Positions 6,231-15,045 of a stretch of DNA of 15,045 nucleotides are shown here, one piece after another. Made by a program: the position numbers and the translations under genes. Origin of the DNA: Tetmemena sp. SeJ-2015 (taxonomy: Eukaryota; Ciliophora; Spirotrichea; Sporadotrichida; Oxytrichidae); assembly GCA_027382625.1 (NCBI GenBank), contig JAJKFJ010024394.1, forward strand, positions 1 through 15,045. Direction: 5' to 3'. A model generated the notes under the pieces. That model was given only the letters and a program-made list of their open reading frames with translations, made no database searches and was not told the DNA's origin. Positions within the stretch are counted from its first letter, which is position 1. Each line of letters starts with the position of its first letter.

Positions 6231-7400
6231 CTGTTCAATTATTGCATACAAATTAAATATCTTTTAAAGAAATGAAATGGTCGTTGTTTTAGATTTTTTA
6301 ACTCAGGAACTTTTCTCCCTTAAGCTTGCTCTTGAGCAGCATGGAGAAGAATTTAACCTCATCGTCGCTAAGTTCAGGATGCCAAAAGTCCAATATCAAA
6401 TTTATCCTTGTTTGTTCACCATCATGCCATGCTTCGTGGTTAAAAGAGTCATCGAAAATGATGCTCTCATCTTACTTCAGGTATTTTAGCTCATCACCCA
6501 CTCTCATTCTTGCGCCTTCTACTCCTACTAAAGGCAGATGGACTCTCAGTTTCTTTCCTGTCGGGCCGTTGTGAGGAGTCACATGAGAACCTGGAGTGAG
6601 GGCGCTGAAGAAAGCATGGTAGTAGTTTCTAGGGACAATACTTTTAATGATCTCCACTGTTTTAGGCACTCTTGCGCAATTTTCCTCAAACTGGATATCA
6701 CAATTTTTAAGAAGAAATATCCTAACTGTAAATTAATCATGTAGGAAGAGATAGAATACATTCCAGGAGCCACTATCATTCCCGAGTGAGCCTATTTTAT
6801 CTTCAGGAATATTCTTGGAGGCATAAGCAGGACTTCTGTATGGTTAGAAACCTTTCTCATTCCTTAATTAGAGAAGCTCTTCCCTAATGATTGGAGCCGC
6901 CAGTTCAAGCTAATGAATCCACTCAAACTACTCTCTTTCCCACCAGCCCTTCAAAGACAAACCAGGTACTAAGTCAGGGCAACCGAGCTGCCTAGGGTGG
7001 TACTTCTCAGGCATCCTTTGCCCATTTATTCTCATGAAAATTAAAAGAAGAAAGAATAAAAATCATGAAGAGCCACTCTCGAAGTCTGTCAACATTTTTG
7101 TTTAAAGGATTTCCGACCTTGTCTTTGATAAACTTTTTGCAAGCAAGCTTTGAAAAACTGTTGAGATGATAGTCCTTTAGTAGTTCCTCTATCTTGGACC
7201 AGAGCTTTTACTCTTGCTCAGATAGTTTCTCCTCCTCATCTGATGATGATTAAAATATTTACACTTTCTGATTCCCCTTCATTATCTTTCTAAGTGTTCT
7301 GCTTTAGTTCAACCTGTGCTATAATTTCATCTCCTACTTTAGAATTAGGGTTTGAATTTTCATCTTGGACTATGGATCCCGCTTAATCTACACTTTCCAT
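6186..7400 (-). CDS. Aspartyl/asparaginyl beta-hydroxylase-family dioxygenase, four IESs
   Basis: This is an Fe(II)/2-oxoglutarate-dependent hydroxylase of the AspH family. It starts at the ATG at 7400-7398 (MESVDQAGSIVQDE) and ends at TGA 6188-6186. After IES removal there are exactly 347 codons. The N-terminal ~70 residues are acidic and of low complexity. A helical segment (EEEKLSEQEQKLW, REWLFMRINGQ) follows. The catalytic region begins with KYHPRQLGCPDLVPGLSL and EELLQLRNEKGFQPY, then SWNVFYLFLHDIQFEENC. Near residue 244 is TPGSHVTPHNGPTGKKLRVH, with the first iron ligand His and the 2-oxoglutarate region. Near residue 289, SFNHEAWHDGEQTRINL supplies the second His and the 2-oxoglutarate Arg. 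No transmembrane segment is seen, unlike animal AspH. The substrate is unknown. The gene converges on the MATE gene, with 69 bp between stops. Confidence 0.9.
6204..6279 (-). other. Beta-hydroxylase IES 4, 76 bp, pointer AACAACGAC
   Basis: Copies on + are 6204-6212 and 6280-6288. Excision changes the tail to SQKIQNNDDWWIS and then TGA. Read-through would also stop soon, so the 9-bp repeat is the main support. Confidence 0.72.
6697..6735 (-). other. Beta-hydroxylase IES 3, 39 bp, pointer TGAT
   Basis: Copies on + are 6697-6700 and 6736-6739. Excision joins FYLFLHD to IQFEENCARVP with family spacing. Confidence 0.82.
7032..7062 (-). other. Beta-hydroxylase IES 2, 31 bp, pointer TTCATGA
   Basis: Copies on + are 7032-7038 and 7063-7069. 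Excision restores the frame: RLREWLFMRINGQRMPEKYH. Confidence 0.9.
7239..7266 (-). other. Beta-hydroxylase IES 1, 28 bp, pointer TCAGA
   Basis: Copies on + are 7239-7243 and 7267-7271. Excision restores the frame: NEGESDEEEKLSEQEQ. A GT...AG intron of 25 nt here would also keep the frame, so intron versus IES is not fully settled. Confidence 0.75.
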
Positions 7401-7559
7401 TTTAAATTTAAATTACTCTAGATTTTAAAGAACTATTGTTATAAATTCACTTTAAAATAAATAAATCACTCTTGTAATAACTCACTCACTGATCCACTCA
7501 ATCGTCAAATTTAATTTTCTCTAAGGAACTGATTAAAACAAAAGCGAGATATAATTATT

Positions 7560-9578
7560 TCACAATGATTAAGCCACTCCATTGAACATTCTTTGAATTT
7601 AAGCCGTCTGCAAATAACTGAGCGAATTAAAAACAAAAATTAAAGAGAATATGTTTTGTGTGTTAAATTCCCTAAAATTGCCAATCAGTCCTTGCTTCTC
7701 TTGCTCTTAATTTATCTTTCTGGTCTCTTCATATGCCTACATCATAAAGAACGCCATGAATTACAAAATATATTTAATTTATAAGTAACTACTTAAAAGA
7801 TATCAAGAAACATATAAGTTTCCTTTTATATTTCTAAGAATTTGGCTGAGTTCTCAACCTCAAGCTACTCCACAGGAAGCATCTTGTTAATAATTTCATA
7901 GGAGACTTGTGACTAGTTTCCTTGTCCCATCTAGCTAATGATCTTATCCTTTCTAGTTGAGTAGCTCCTCTGCGCCAGCTAGTATCTCTCTATTGCAAAA
8001 TCCACCTTCTGCTAGAACTCTCTGAGCACTGGTGCATACTTTTGATTATATTTGAGGAATCTGAAGAACTTTTAGAAGTTTTCTGCTTGCTGCTAGAGTT
8101 GGAAACCTTCTGTCAAAAACATCTTTGAGAGGTGGGCGAAGCACTCCAGCTGCTGCACACTATTGCTTCCGTGGAATTGGGATATGCGCACCAAAACATC
8201 TTGAAACTTGAAATAAAGCTGGGAGAGTGCTTCACACTTTACTACAAACTCATCACAAAGTGCAAATATGTTGGCTAGTGAAGATTGCATACCCTCTGCA
8301 TACGCTAGCATGTTATAACCAAGTATTTCGTTAGTTTGCGTCAAATAAAAATTATATAAGCTTATTATAATATATAAATATTTACCAAATAAATTCAAAT
8401 GCAAAACTTAAGATCAAATAAACTTTCAAGTTTATAAAAGCAAATTTTTTTTCATCATTATTTAAATATAAGCAAATTTTATCATAATTTTTTAACTTTA
8501 GTCAAATAAATTTTGTCGGAAAGGTCACTTAAATCTGATAGCTTGGGCTTTAATATATTTCTCTCCTTGAGGAGGTATTATTCCTCATTCTTGAGTTTGT
8601 CTATGAAGGTTTTAGGGTTTGCATGCTTTATCATCAGAAATTCAACTAGTTGCTGAGATGTACAAAGTAGCCTATGTTTACAAAGTGAAGTTATGAACCT
8701 CTCTATGTATTTTAATCTTCAGATAAAAAATTAATATAATGCTTTATCATCTTTTAATCTCTTGGCTATAGACTTATCAGTGAACTTAGACTCTGGCTTT
8801 GCAGGAAGTGGTGGGATAATATGATGAGGGAACCACAACTAAAACAGTCTGCGGAGTAAGAACACATCACTCTCCATCCTTGTGACTTCCCAGTTTAAGG
8901 GAGAGCAAGAGATGTTAACTTGTAGTTGATTCCCCTTAATGAAGAGGAACTCAGTCACGCTTATGACTTTTGGTGAATGCACCTTTATCTTAATCTTGAT
9001 TTGGTATTTATTTAAGATAGTTGGCTACCTCTGCATCACGTTTATAAAATGCTATGGACGCTGCTGCTATTACATTTACTGCTATTACATCTATTGCTGC
9101 TATTGTAGAATAATTTCTGAAGGTATTTCAGGTGGCCTCCTTGTCTGACCCATTACCTAGCCGTGAGGAGTCTATTGATTAATTAAGAGAAAGGAGATTA
9201 TGAAGTTTACTTACTGATTTGGCACCTCCGAATAAGTTGCCTAAGTTCTTTGGTTTTTAGGCCTTCTTATGCTCCTCTTGCTGCAAGAATTTAGCCAACT
9301 GCATATCGTTATATTCGTTGAAGTAGCACTCTAGCTGCTCATAGGATAACTCCTCAATATTAAAACCATTCGCTAAATCTATTAAACTAATTCAAGATTG
9401 TACCTTTGCTATAGCCAGAATGAGTTTATAAATATGATGAGAGTAAAAGTTTATTTAAAGAAATAACTCTGAGGAAGGTAACGAAATCTGAATACTCATA
9501 GCCATTAGAGGCAATCACCTTCTAAATTCTCTCTATAATTTCTTATGGCTATTCAAGCTCGTTTTCTTCTGATATCAT
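7560..9578 (-). CDS. Sorting nexin with PX and BAR-like domains, four IESs and one intron
   Basis: This is probably an SNX-BAR protein, a peripheral membrane protein that binds phosphoinositides through PX and curves endosomal membrane through BAR. Start ATG 9578 (MISEENELEQPQEI). The N-terminal region has two related helical units (VIASNGYEYSDL, LANGFNIEELSYEQL), then NLGNLFGGAK and a poly-Q tract. PX spans about residues 143-255: KIKVHSPKVISVTEFLF, MESDVFLLRRLFQLWFPHH, IPPLPAKPESK, RLKYIERFITSLCKH, TSQQLVEFL. The usual Arg-Arg-Tyr-Ser motif is not intact. From about residue 296 a long helical region (NEILGYNMLAYAEGM, ECFAHLSKMF, RFLKYNQKYAPVLREF, KVDFAIERYQLAQRSY) fits BAR. Removing 356 bp of IES and 43 nt of intron leaves 540 codons. 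Stop TGA 7562-7560. The last ~35 codons are AT-rich and may hide one more IES. Confidence 0.87.
7768..7811 (-). other. Sorting nexin IES 4, 44 bp, pointer TATAT
   Basis: Copies on + (ATATA) are 7768-7772 and 7812-7816. Excision restores the frame: FLEIQKETYILQFMAFFMMQ. A nearby 7-bp repeat, ACTTATA, does not restore the frame. Confidence 0.8.
8340..8500 (-). other. Sorting nexin IES 3, 161 bp, pointer TTTATTTGAC
   Basis: This is the longest simple IES in the window. The pointer (GTCAAATAAA on +) is at 8340-8349 and 8501-8510. Excision joins LSDLSDKIYLT to QTNEILGYNML. Inside are two copies of AAGCAAATTTT and the hairpin TAAACTTTCAAGTTTA (8419-8434). Confidence 0.92.
8710..8751 (-). other. 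Sorting nexin IES 2, 42 bp, pointer AGATTAAAA
   Basis: Copies (TTTTAATCT on +) are 8710-8718 and 8752-8760. The insert contains an in-frame TGA. Excision gives SIAKRLKYIERFITSL within the PX domain. Confidence 0.92.
9061..9108 (-). repeat. Poly-glutamine tract coded by mixed CAG, CAA, TAG and TAA
   Basis: About 16 codons between the N-terminal region and the PX domain read Q with two Met interruptions (QQQQQM, QQQQM, QQQQ). About half the Gln codons are TAG or TAA. In the standard code this would be a string of stops, so the tract directly supports TAR = Gln. Confidence 0.85.
9172..9214 (-). other. Spliceosomal intron, 43 nt, GTAAGT...CAATAG
   Basis: It lies in the sorting nexin gene. Splicing joins GGAKS to TPHGQVMGQTRR in frame, just before the poly-Q tract. 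No pointer-type repeat flanks it. Confidence 0.8.
9375..9483 (-). other. Sorting nexin IES 1, 109 bp, pointer AGATTT
   Basis: Copies (AAATCT on +) are 9375-9380 and 9484-9489. Excision restores the frame: NGYEYSDLANGFNIEELSYE. A closer GGCTAT repeat (87 bp apart) was rejected because it leaves the frame broken. Confidence 0.82.
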
Positions 9579-10466
9579 TTATTATAAATACGATTGTATT
9601 TAAATCTTAGATTAATTTAAAAATAAAGAGTGGAGGAGTTACTTAGATTGAGATAGGAATCTCGATTAATACTTTGATAAATCTCAGACCAACATGTAGC
9701 TCAATGTTATTTCGATCAAATTGGTTTATATGAATTTTTAAAATGCTTATTTTAAAGTATAATGATAATGAAAATAAAAATAAAAAGATGATAAAATAAA
9801 ATTTTTTAATAAGATTGTGAGCAATAAATCTTTTGTATTGATTACTCTTACAAATAATTAGTCTGCATGTATTTTTTCTTCGAGTTACAATCTTTATCAA
9901 TTATTTATAATTCATATCAATTGAGTAGAGTCAATTCTTCCATTTTATTTTTTTATTTACACTTTGCTTTCTATGTGAATTTAAATTCATTTTAAAAGGC
10001 AGCTTTCTTTTTGTGCAAGATTCCGAATTTGAAACTTAAGGAAAGAGAATATAAATTTTCCAATACTTAAGTCAGAATGTATAATATAATGTCTATAAAA
10101 TGTTAGGGGAGCTTTCTTTTATTTAATTTATCTCTTAATTTTTGACTGAAAAGTTAAAAAATTGATTTCAAGTATGGATCTAAAGAAGGCATAATATCTC
10201 AGAATATTAATTTAAATTAAATTTTCAGCTATAATGTTAAACTTCTCTTTGCTGATTCTCATGATCTTCTTCTAACTGAGGATTCAGATTTTATTCTTGC
10301 TAAATTTCATTATCTTCTAATATGCTTCTCTCCATTTCTGTATAAATCAGATATACTTTATCTTACTTTAACTTTTCTTTTAGTCAAAAATGATATCCCT
10401 TATCTATATCAACTACGACTACTAGTTTAAAGTTCATTAATTATCAGAAAATAATCATTATTATCG
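9579..10466. other. AT-rich spacer between the coiled-coil gene and the sorting nexin gene
   Basis: This 888 bp stretch is very AT-rich. Any open frames are low-complexity Ile/Lys/Phe/Asn and do not resemble the coding sequence elsewhere. It must hold the 3' end of the coiled-coil chromosome, the 5' end of the sorting nexin chromosome and germline-limited spacer. No transposon, RNA gene or telomere repeat was seen. Confidence 0.7.
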
Positions 10467-13400
10467 TCATAATTCCACACGAGCTATCTCCTCTTCAACC
10501 TGCTGATACCTCTTCATGCTCTTAGATTTGCTGGACTCAGCTGATATCTACCCCAATCTGGAAAATCTTTTAGCAGCAGCACTCCTTTAATTGTTAATGA
10601 GCTGCGCACTGCTTAGACTTATATTGCTTGCATGCTGGTCTTAACTCATTTAAAGCAAACTGTTCATAGCTCCGAGACCACTTGCGCCACCCTAACCTCC
10701 AAACATGCTTGTATTGTTTCTATCACTCATCTAGAAAACGCTTTGGTTTTAATCTACGATGTTGAAATCATTAGGAGTGTGGGGAATTTGAGTCTTAATG
10801 GAGTCCTCAATAAATAATGCTTGAGAGTGTAGAATTTATTAGAAGGTGTCTATCTGTGAGAGAAACTCCTTGTTTAGCTCTCTCAAAGCAATTTCATTTT
10901 GTGATTAGTTCTGCTATTTCATTCTTTGTATTCCAATCAACTTACTCTCCTACACTTTGCCTTCAAATTAATTGGAGATGACCTTCTCATTGAAAGGAGT
11001 GAAAAGGAAGTTTGAGTCAAATACTTGAGAGTCATCTCTGCTTTCATTCTCATCTTAAATTATCTAGTAGGTTGAACTTTTTTGATTATGTAACTTGAGA
11101 GGAGACCTATCTGAGTCAATAAACTGAATTAGCTCATTATTCTCAACCTGGTTCAGAATAGCACTTATTTGCTGTGCCTTTCCCTAGCTCTGATTTCTTA
11201 ATTGCACCTTACTTAGTGTGAAGAGTCTCTAATCAGAGTTTGACTTGATCAGCTGCTTTGGTTAGAGTCCAGCCAGATCTTACTCCATAACTGAGTTTTA
11301 ATACCTTATGTCTCCTCCCTTGGATCTCTTTCTAATGTCATTTTGCAAACTCAGATTTTCAAGCTAAAGCATTTCTAGCTTCCCCTCTAGATTGGCTATC
11401 TTATCCTTGTATCGCTTAGTTTTGCCTCCTGCACCCTAGCTACCTGATCTTCTATCAGCTAAATTTCTGCTAAAGTCCACAGATTAGTCAATAAAAAAAG
11501 AACTTTTGAATAAGAAGAAGAATAAAGTTTTGGCTCTCATCTATCATACTCAACTTTCTATCAATCTCATTCATACCTACATCTTCTCCAAGAATGTCTT
11601 CTTTCTCCAGATTGAAGATTTCAACCTCCAAGAATTTCAATTTCTTGGAGACACTCTCCCTTTCCTCTTTGCTTAATTTTATGAAGCTCTAAATTTGGCT
11701 GGGGTTCTTTTGACTAAGAGAATCATCCAAGAATTTCTATGCTATAATGAGCTAATTCTGCAAATCCTTTTTGGCTTGCAATAGTTAAGAGGATAGGCTA
11801 CTGTTTTTAATTTCTAAATTTTATAATTTCTGATTGAAGTTATTCATTACCTCTCCTATTTCATGGCCAAATAGAGTTTAAATAAGTAATCGTTACTAAT
11901 CTGAAAGTATATTTTTGGAGTTATTTTTCAAACCTTGTAGTAGAATTATGGATATCTACTGGAAAGTTTTCTAAATGTTCTGGTCAGTTGTTGCCCTTCT
12001 CAGGACATCTATTTCATCCTCAAGCTAGCTCAATTTTAAACTCAAGTCTGTGTTAAAATTATGCAAATAAAGTACAATTATAAGCTAAAATGTTTTCTTT
12101 TTCAGTAGATTTTATCTTCTTATTCGATGAATCAAACTTTCTGTCAAAGTCTAAATCAAGAGAGGAGATTTTCATATCCATTTATTCAATAATACGCTGA
12201 GCTTCTTCTACTTCATTTTTCAATTTTTATTTAAGCTCCTCTTAGAAATTTTCGATAAATGTCTAAGCTTTTCCAGCCTTTCTCTAATAGATACTTATGA
12301 GATGAATGACTTAGTAATTAAAAATAATATTAGAATAAAAACTTCATTGTTGCTTTTAGATTAACTTATTTTTGATATAGCTGGCTTTAAATCAGTTACT
12401 GATTTCTGTAATGCTACATATGATTTCTTGAATGATTGTCTTAGTTTTACTATGAGCTAAGTAGTGATATCGCTAAAACTTTTGCTTTTCGAAACCATAG
12501 AGCTATTTAAGCTTTAAACTGTACTTTATGTGTTCTCCTTAATCTGAGCTTTGAGTTTGACATTCGTTGTTTAGAGCTTCTGTATCATTCCCTTCAATAC
12601 ATCATTATCTTTCTGGATTTATACTGTCTTCCTCTCTTAGTTTTTACTCAAGCTCTAAACGCTCAGCTCTAGCTCCCTTACCTTTTTTTGACTTTACTTT
12701 AGCTCCAACTCTGCCTTACTTAACTTTGAGTTAAGTTTTATCTTCTCTTTTTCATCAACAGACTTGAGCTGGGTGTCTTTAAACTGTGAATAGACATTAC
12801 TCATAGAATAACTCTCTCCCAAGAACTCGTAAAGCTTCTTCTAAGGTACTTCCTAATGGCGATGCAACCCTTATAAACTCTTAGTATTATAATCCTGTAT
12901 CATTCCCTATATCTCTTAAAGTTTCCTCTCTAGGTAATCTTGCTTGAATACATTCGCATTTAATTTAGAACTCTCATTTTGAAGGTACTTATCCAGCTTC
13001 ATCTTTAAATTTTTGCTATCATTATCCCTGTTTAAGGTAACAACATCCTTAAAGAAGGAGAGGCAGTCCAATTGATATTTGATACATTTTATGACTATTT
13101 CCTCGTTCTCCCGAAGCAAGTTTATTATTTGAGTTTGATCCTAGAATTTTTAAGCTTCGCCTAAGTTCTATTGAAGAGTCTCTAAAGTATGATGAAGATC
13201 GTTATTCAAAGCTAAAGACCGCTTAAAGTGCTACTCATATTCGAGCTTCTCTGATTGTGTAAGTAGATATGCTTGCTTCAATTTCTCAATCTTGCTGTCC
13301 TGTTTTACTATCTAGTCTTCCATAGCTGTGAATAAGATGCTCTTCTGCTTTGATTTAAGACCTAAATACTCTTTAAAATTAGTAAATGCACTTAAACTAT

Positions 13401-14604
13401 GACTCTTCTTCTGTGTATGTACCTTTCTCATTATTAGCTTATGTTTGCTGCTTCAATTCGTTATCCTCTGGCTCATCTATGTTCTATTAAATGTCGCTTG
13501 CTTTGTGAATATGCTTTTTCTTCATGTAGGGGAAGCCAATTGAACTTGAATCAAAGGGAACACCGTTTGATGTGTGGCTCGGAAGTCTTTAATTCCTATT
13601 AGGAGTTCCATCCCCTATAAAGAGGACTCCTTTTGTTTATTCTCTATTTGGTGAGTTACTCGTAGAGCCTACTGCACTTTGAATTTGAGAATTCACTCCA
13701 TTAGAGCGCAATCTATTTCGATTGGCTTGATTCCCTGATATAGGTTTCCTCACTATCTGCACTTGGTACTTGGGCCTAGACGAATCGAAGTTGCTTCCTG
13801 AGACTTAAGTTATAATATATCTATTTATCTCACAAGTCTTAATAAATATTATAGCTACCTAAAATCTTAAGATGCTAAAGATGTCTCATGAAGCGTATTC
13901 AAGGGATTCCTTCGATCAACAGTTTGATTTATGCCAAGTTTATTATGAAATCCAATTGCAAGAGTGGGATGATTCTGAAGATTAAACTAGTTCACATCAT
14001 TTTAAGAAGTTGATCGATTCAAAGAGTTATCCTCCGCTGCTCTTCTTTCTGAAATTTTAAAACTATTTCTCTCAACTCCATTCATTTATCTACTATTCTT
14101 AGGAAGAGGACTCACTTGTGGGAAATTGCTGGAGGATTGCGAAACCATTCCATTCTTCTAAGTTTGAGCACTTAAGCTCTAGGGGAAACTTTGCAAGATT
14201 TGCTGTTATTGCTGAATTGAATAAGTCGTTTCAGTATTTTAAAGACCTTCTCTTTATTCCGTATGCAGAGCAGAGATGGATTCGTTGCTCTTCTTCCTTT
14301 TGAAAACTGAGAGTGCAGTTGGATTAATGGCCTCTGAAAGTATAATTGAAAAAATAACTCTTACTTCTTTCAGTCTTAAGAGTGTATTAATTATCTACTG
14401 GCTAAGAAACTTAGTTCTTCATGTTTAGAGCTTTGAAATTGGGACTTGCGAAATCATATCGGGAGGATAGTTACGGCTAAGAAGATTCTAAAAGATTTGA
14501 TATTAAAGTCTTTTACTCATAAAGAATTTGGCCTTATTTGCTGATCCATCTTCACTCTCGTCAGTGATAGTCTTAAAGTAAGTTCCTTCTGTTTGATCTG
14601 TCAT
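10467..14604 (-). CDS. Large low-complexity and coiled-coil protein, six IESs and one intron
   Basis: I do not recognise the family; a cytoskeletal or centrosomal-type protein is the likeliest class. Start ATG at 14604 (MTDQTEGTYFKTITDESEDG), stop TGA 10469-10467. Removing about 294 bp of IES and a 31 nt intron leaves about 1271 codons. Roughly the first 400 residues are rich in Ser, Asn, Gln and Arg (QQQQQILQSFPQSLSAQ, NQANRNRLRSNGVNSQ, GVLFIGDGTPNRNQRLPSHT). From about 400 to 1000 runs a long heptad-like coiled coil (MEDQIVKQDSKIEKLKQAYL, KLSKAELELKQSQKKVRELE, NFQEELKQKLKNEVEEAQRI, KRYKDKIANLEGKLEMLQLE). The C-terminal part is Ser/Gln-rich and ends with KRYQQVEEEIARVEL. TAA/TAG Gln codons are frequent. 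No motor, kinase or EF-hand motif was seen. The gene is unscrambled. Confidence 0.85.
11472..11523 (-). other. Coiled-coil gene IES, 52 bp, pointer ACTTT
   Basis: Copies (AAAGT on +) are 11472-11476 and 11524-11528. The insert holds an in-frame TGA. Excision gives MIDESQNFSRNLADRRSGSQ. Confidence 0.88.
12051..12090 (-). other. Coiled-coil gene IES, 40 bp, pointer AACA
   Basis: Copies (TGTT on +) are 12051-12054 and 12091-12094. Excision restores the frame: IKSTEKENTDLSLKLSQLED. Confidence 0.85.
12293..12363 (-). other. Coiled-coil gene IES, 71 bp, pointer ATAAGT
   Basis: Copies (ACTTAT on +) are 12293-12298 and 12364-12369. Excision restores the frame: KPAISKISIYQRKAGKAQTF. Confidence 0.88.
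13378..13432 (-). other. Coiled-coil gene IES, 55 bp, pointer CTAAT
   Basis: Copies (ATTAG on +) are 13378-13382 and 13433-13437. Excision restores the frame: ELKQQTQANFKEYLGLKSKQ. Confidence 0.88.
13804..13865 (-). other. Coiled-coil gene IES, 62 bp, palindromic pointer CTTAAG
   Basis: Copies are 13804-13809 and 13866-13871. Excision joins LHETSLASQ to VSGSNFDSSRPKY and links the Ser/Asn-rich N-terminus to the rest of the protein. Confidence 0.85.
14334..14364 (-). other. Spliceosomal intron, 31 nt, GTAAGA...TTTCAG
   Basis: It lies in the coiled-coil gene. Splicing joins QYTLKTER to KAINPTALSVFKRK in frame. Splice sites are canonical and no pointer restores the frame. Confidence 0.78.
14491..14504 (-). 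other. Coiled-coil gene, very short IES, 14 bp, pointer CTTT
   Basis: Copies (AAAG on +) are 14491-14494 and 14505-14508. Excision restores the frame from the start ATG: KFFMSKRLLESSQPQLSSRY. A 26 bp alternative using TTA is also in frame, so the exact boundary is open. Confidence 0.6.
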
Positions 14605-15045
14605 TTATTAGATTTATGAGTTATAATAAAACTTAATTATCAGTCAGATCACGTTTTTGCTATCTTACTTAAAAATATTGGGCATGAGGTTAATATAGTT
14701 TTGTCTATAATTTATTACATTTGAAAACTACACCAACAAAAGATATGCTTTGTTCTTTTATAAGTTTCTTCTTATAATAAAACTTTATTTTATTAGAGAC
14801 CTTGTATTTATTTAAATTCAATTTATAATGTTTCTTGAGAATATTTTTTAGCTGATGGAGAAAATAAGGACTTATTTCTGATAATATTTGTAAGGATTTA
14901 GTGGTCAGAGTGCTTGAGTCTATTATTGTAGAAATCAGAATGAAATGTAAAATTGAATTAATCGAATTAAATTTACAATTTAATTCCGGAAATTTTTTAA
15001 GCCCAAATTAATATATACATACCGCGGCTGCTTATTCAAACTATG
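14605..15045. other. AT-rich flank upstream of the coiled-coil gene
   Basis: About 440 bp of A/T-rich sequence with no supported coding. It includes the 5' UTR of the coiled-coil gene and germline spacer. No further gene start is evident before the right edge. Confidence 0.65.

Noticed and set aside
9411..9503. GGCTAT repeat as the pointer for the first sorting nexin IES
   Set aside because: Its 87 bp spacing keeps the wrong frame. AGATTT at 109 bp gives NGYEYSDLANGFNIEEL.
9643..9900. Minus-strand open frame of 85 codons in the spacer
   Set aside because: It is very AT-rich, Ile/Lys/Phe-dominated and without motifs, in line with spacer.
13872..14303. Plus-strand open frame of 143 codons
   Set aside because: It lies opposite the N-terminal Ser/Asn/Gln-rich part of the minus-strand coiled-coil gene, crosses its CTTAAG IES pointer, shows no family resemblance, and TGA-only stopping makes such frames common.
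1..15045. CRISPR arrays, transposase genes, tRNA or rRNA genes, telomere repeats
   Set aside because: None was seen on either strand. The only regular repeat signals are pointers, two longer repeats and one inverted repeat.

Overview
This window looks like germline (micronuclear) DNA of a spirotrich ciliate, most likely a hypotrich of the Oxytricha/Stylonychia type. Two things show it. First, TAA and TAG are read as glutamine and TGA is the only stop: conserved proteins run through many in-frame TAA/TAG codons at glutamine positions. Second, no gene is continuous. Each coding region is cut by short AT-rich inserts flanked by a direct repeat of a few bases. Removing the insert plus one repeat copy restores the frame and the conserved protein. 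These are internal eliminated sequences (IESs) with pointers. Three or four 31-43 nt GT...AG introns are also present and are distinct from the IESs.

Region 1 (71 to about 4127) is the main discovery: a heavily scrambled gene for V-type ATPase subunit a (V0 sector). I can assign 32 consecutive macronuclear-destined segments (MDSs). Sixteen lie on the + strand (71-1866, ascending) and sixteen on the - strand (4127 down to 1951), and they alternate strictly. All 31 junctions share a 5-12 base pointer, and every pair is inverted. The locus is therefore a fold-back 'zipper' with its hinge near 1867-1950. Joining at these pointers and removing two small IESs and one intron gives one open frame of 721 codons plus TGA from base 71. 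The minus-strand MDS before it adds about 80 codons. The N-terminus, roughly 100-130 residues, lies off the left edge.

Region 2 (4379-6116, +) is a non-scrambled MATE-family transporter with seven IESs. Removing them leaves exactly 459 codons, with one odd in-frame TGA at 4811.

Region 3 (6186-7400, -) is an aspartyl/asparaginyl beta-hydroxylase-family protein with four IESs (347 codons). Region 4 (7560-9578, -) is a PX-BAR sorting nexin with four IESs, one intron and a poly-glutamine tract written partly in TAG/TAA (540 codons). Region 5 (10467-14604, -) is a large low-complexity plus coiled-coil protein with six IESs and one intron (about 1270 codons).

The genes are functionally unrelated. 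That is expected, because in hypotrichs neighbouring germline loci normally end up on separate gene-sized macronuclear chromosomes. I found no transposon, rRNA, tRNA or CRISPR. The remaining DNA is AT-rich spacer, apart from one unexplained less AT-rich island (about 2510-2860) inside the V-ATPase locus. All assignments come from reading by eye: frame continuity, pointers and remembered family motifs. No alignment or database search was run.
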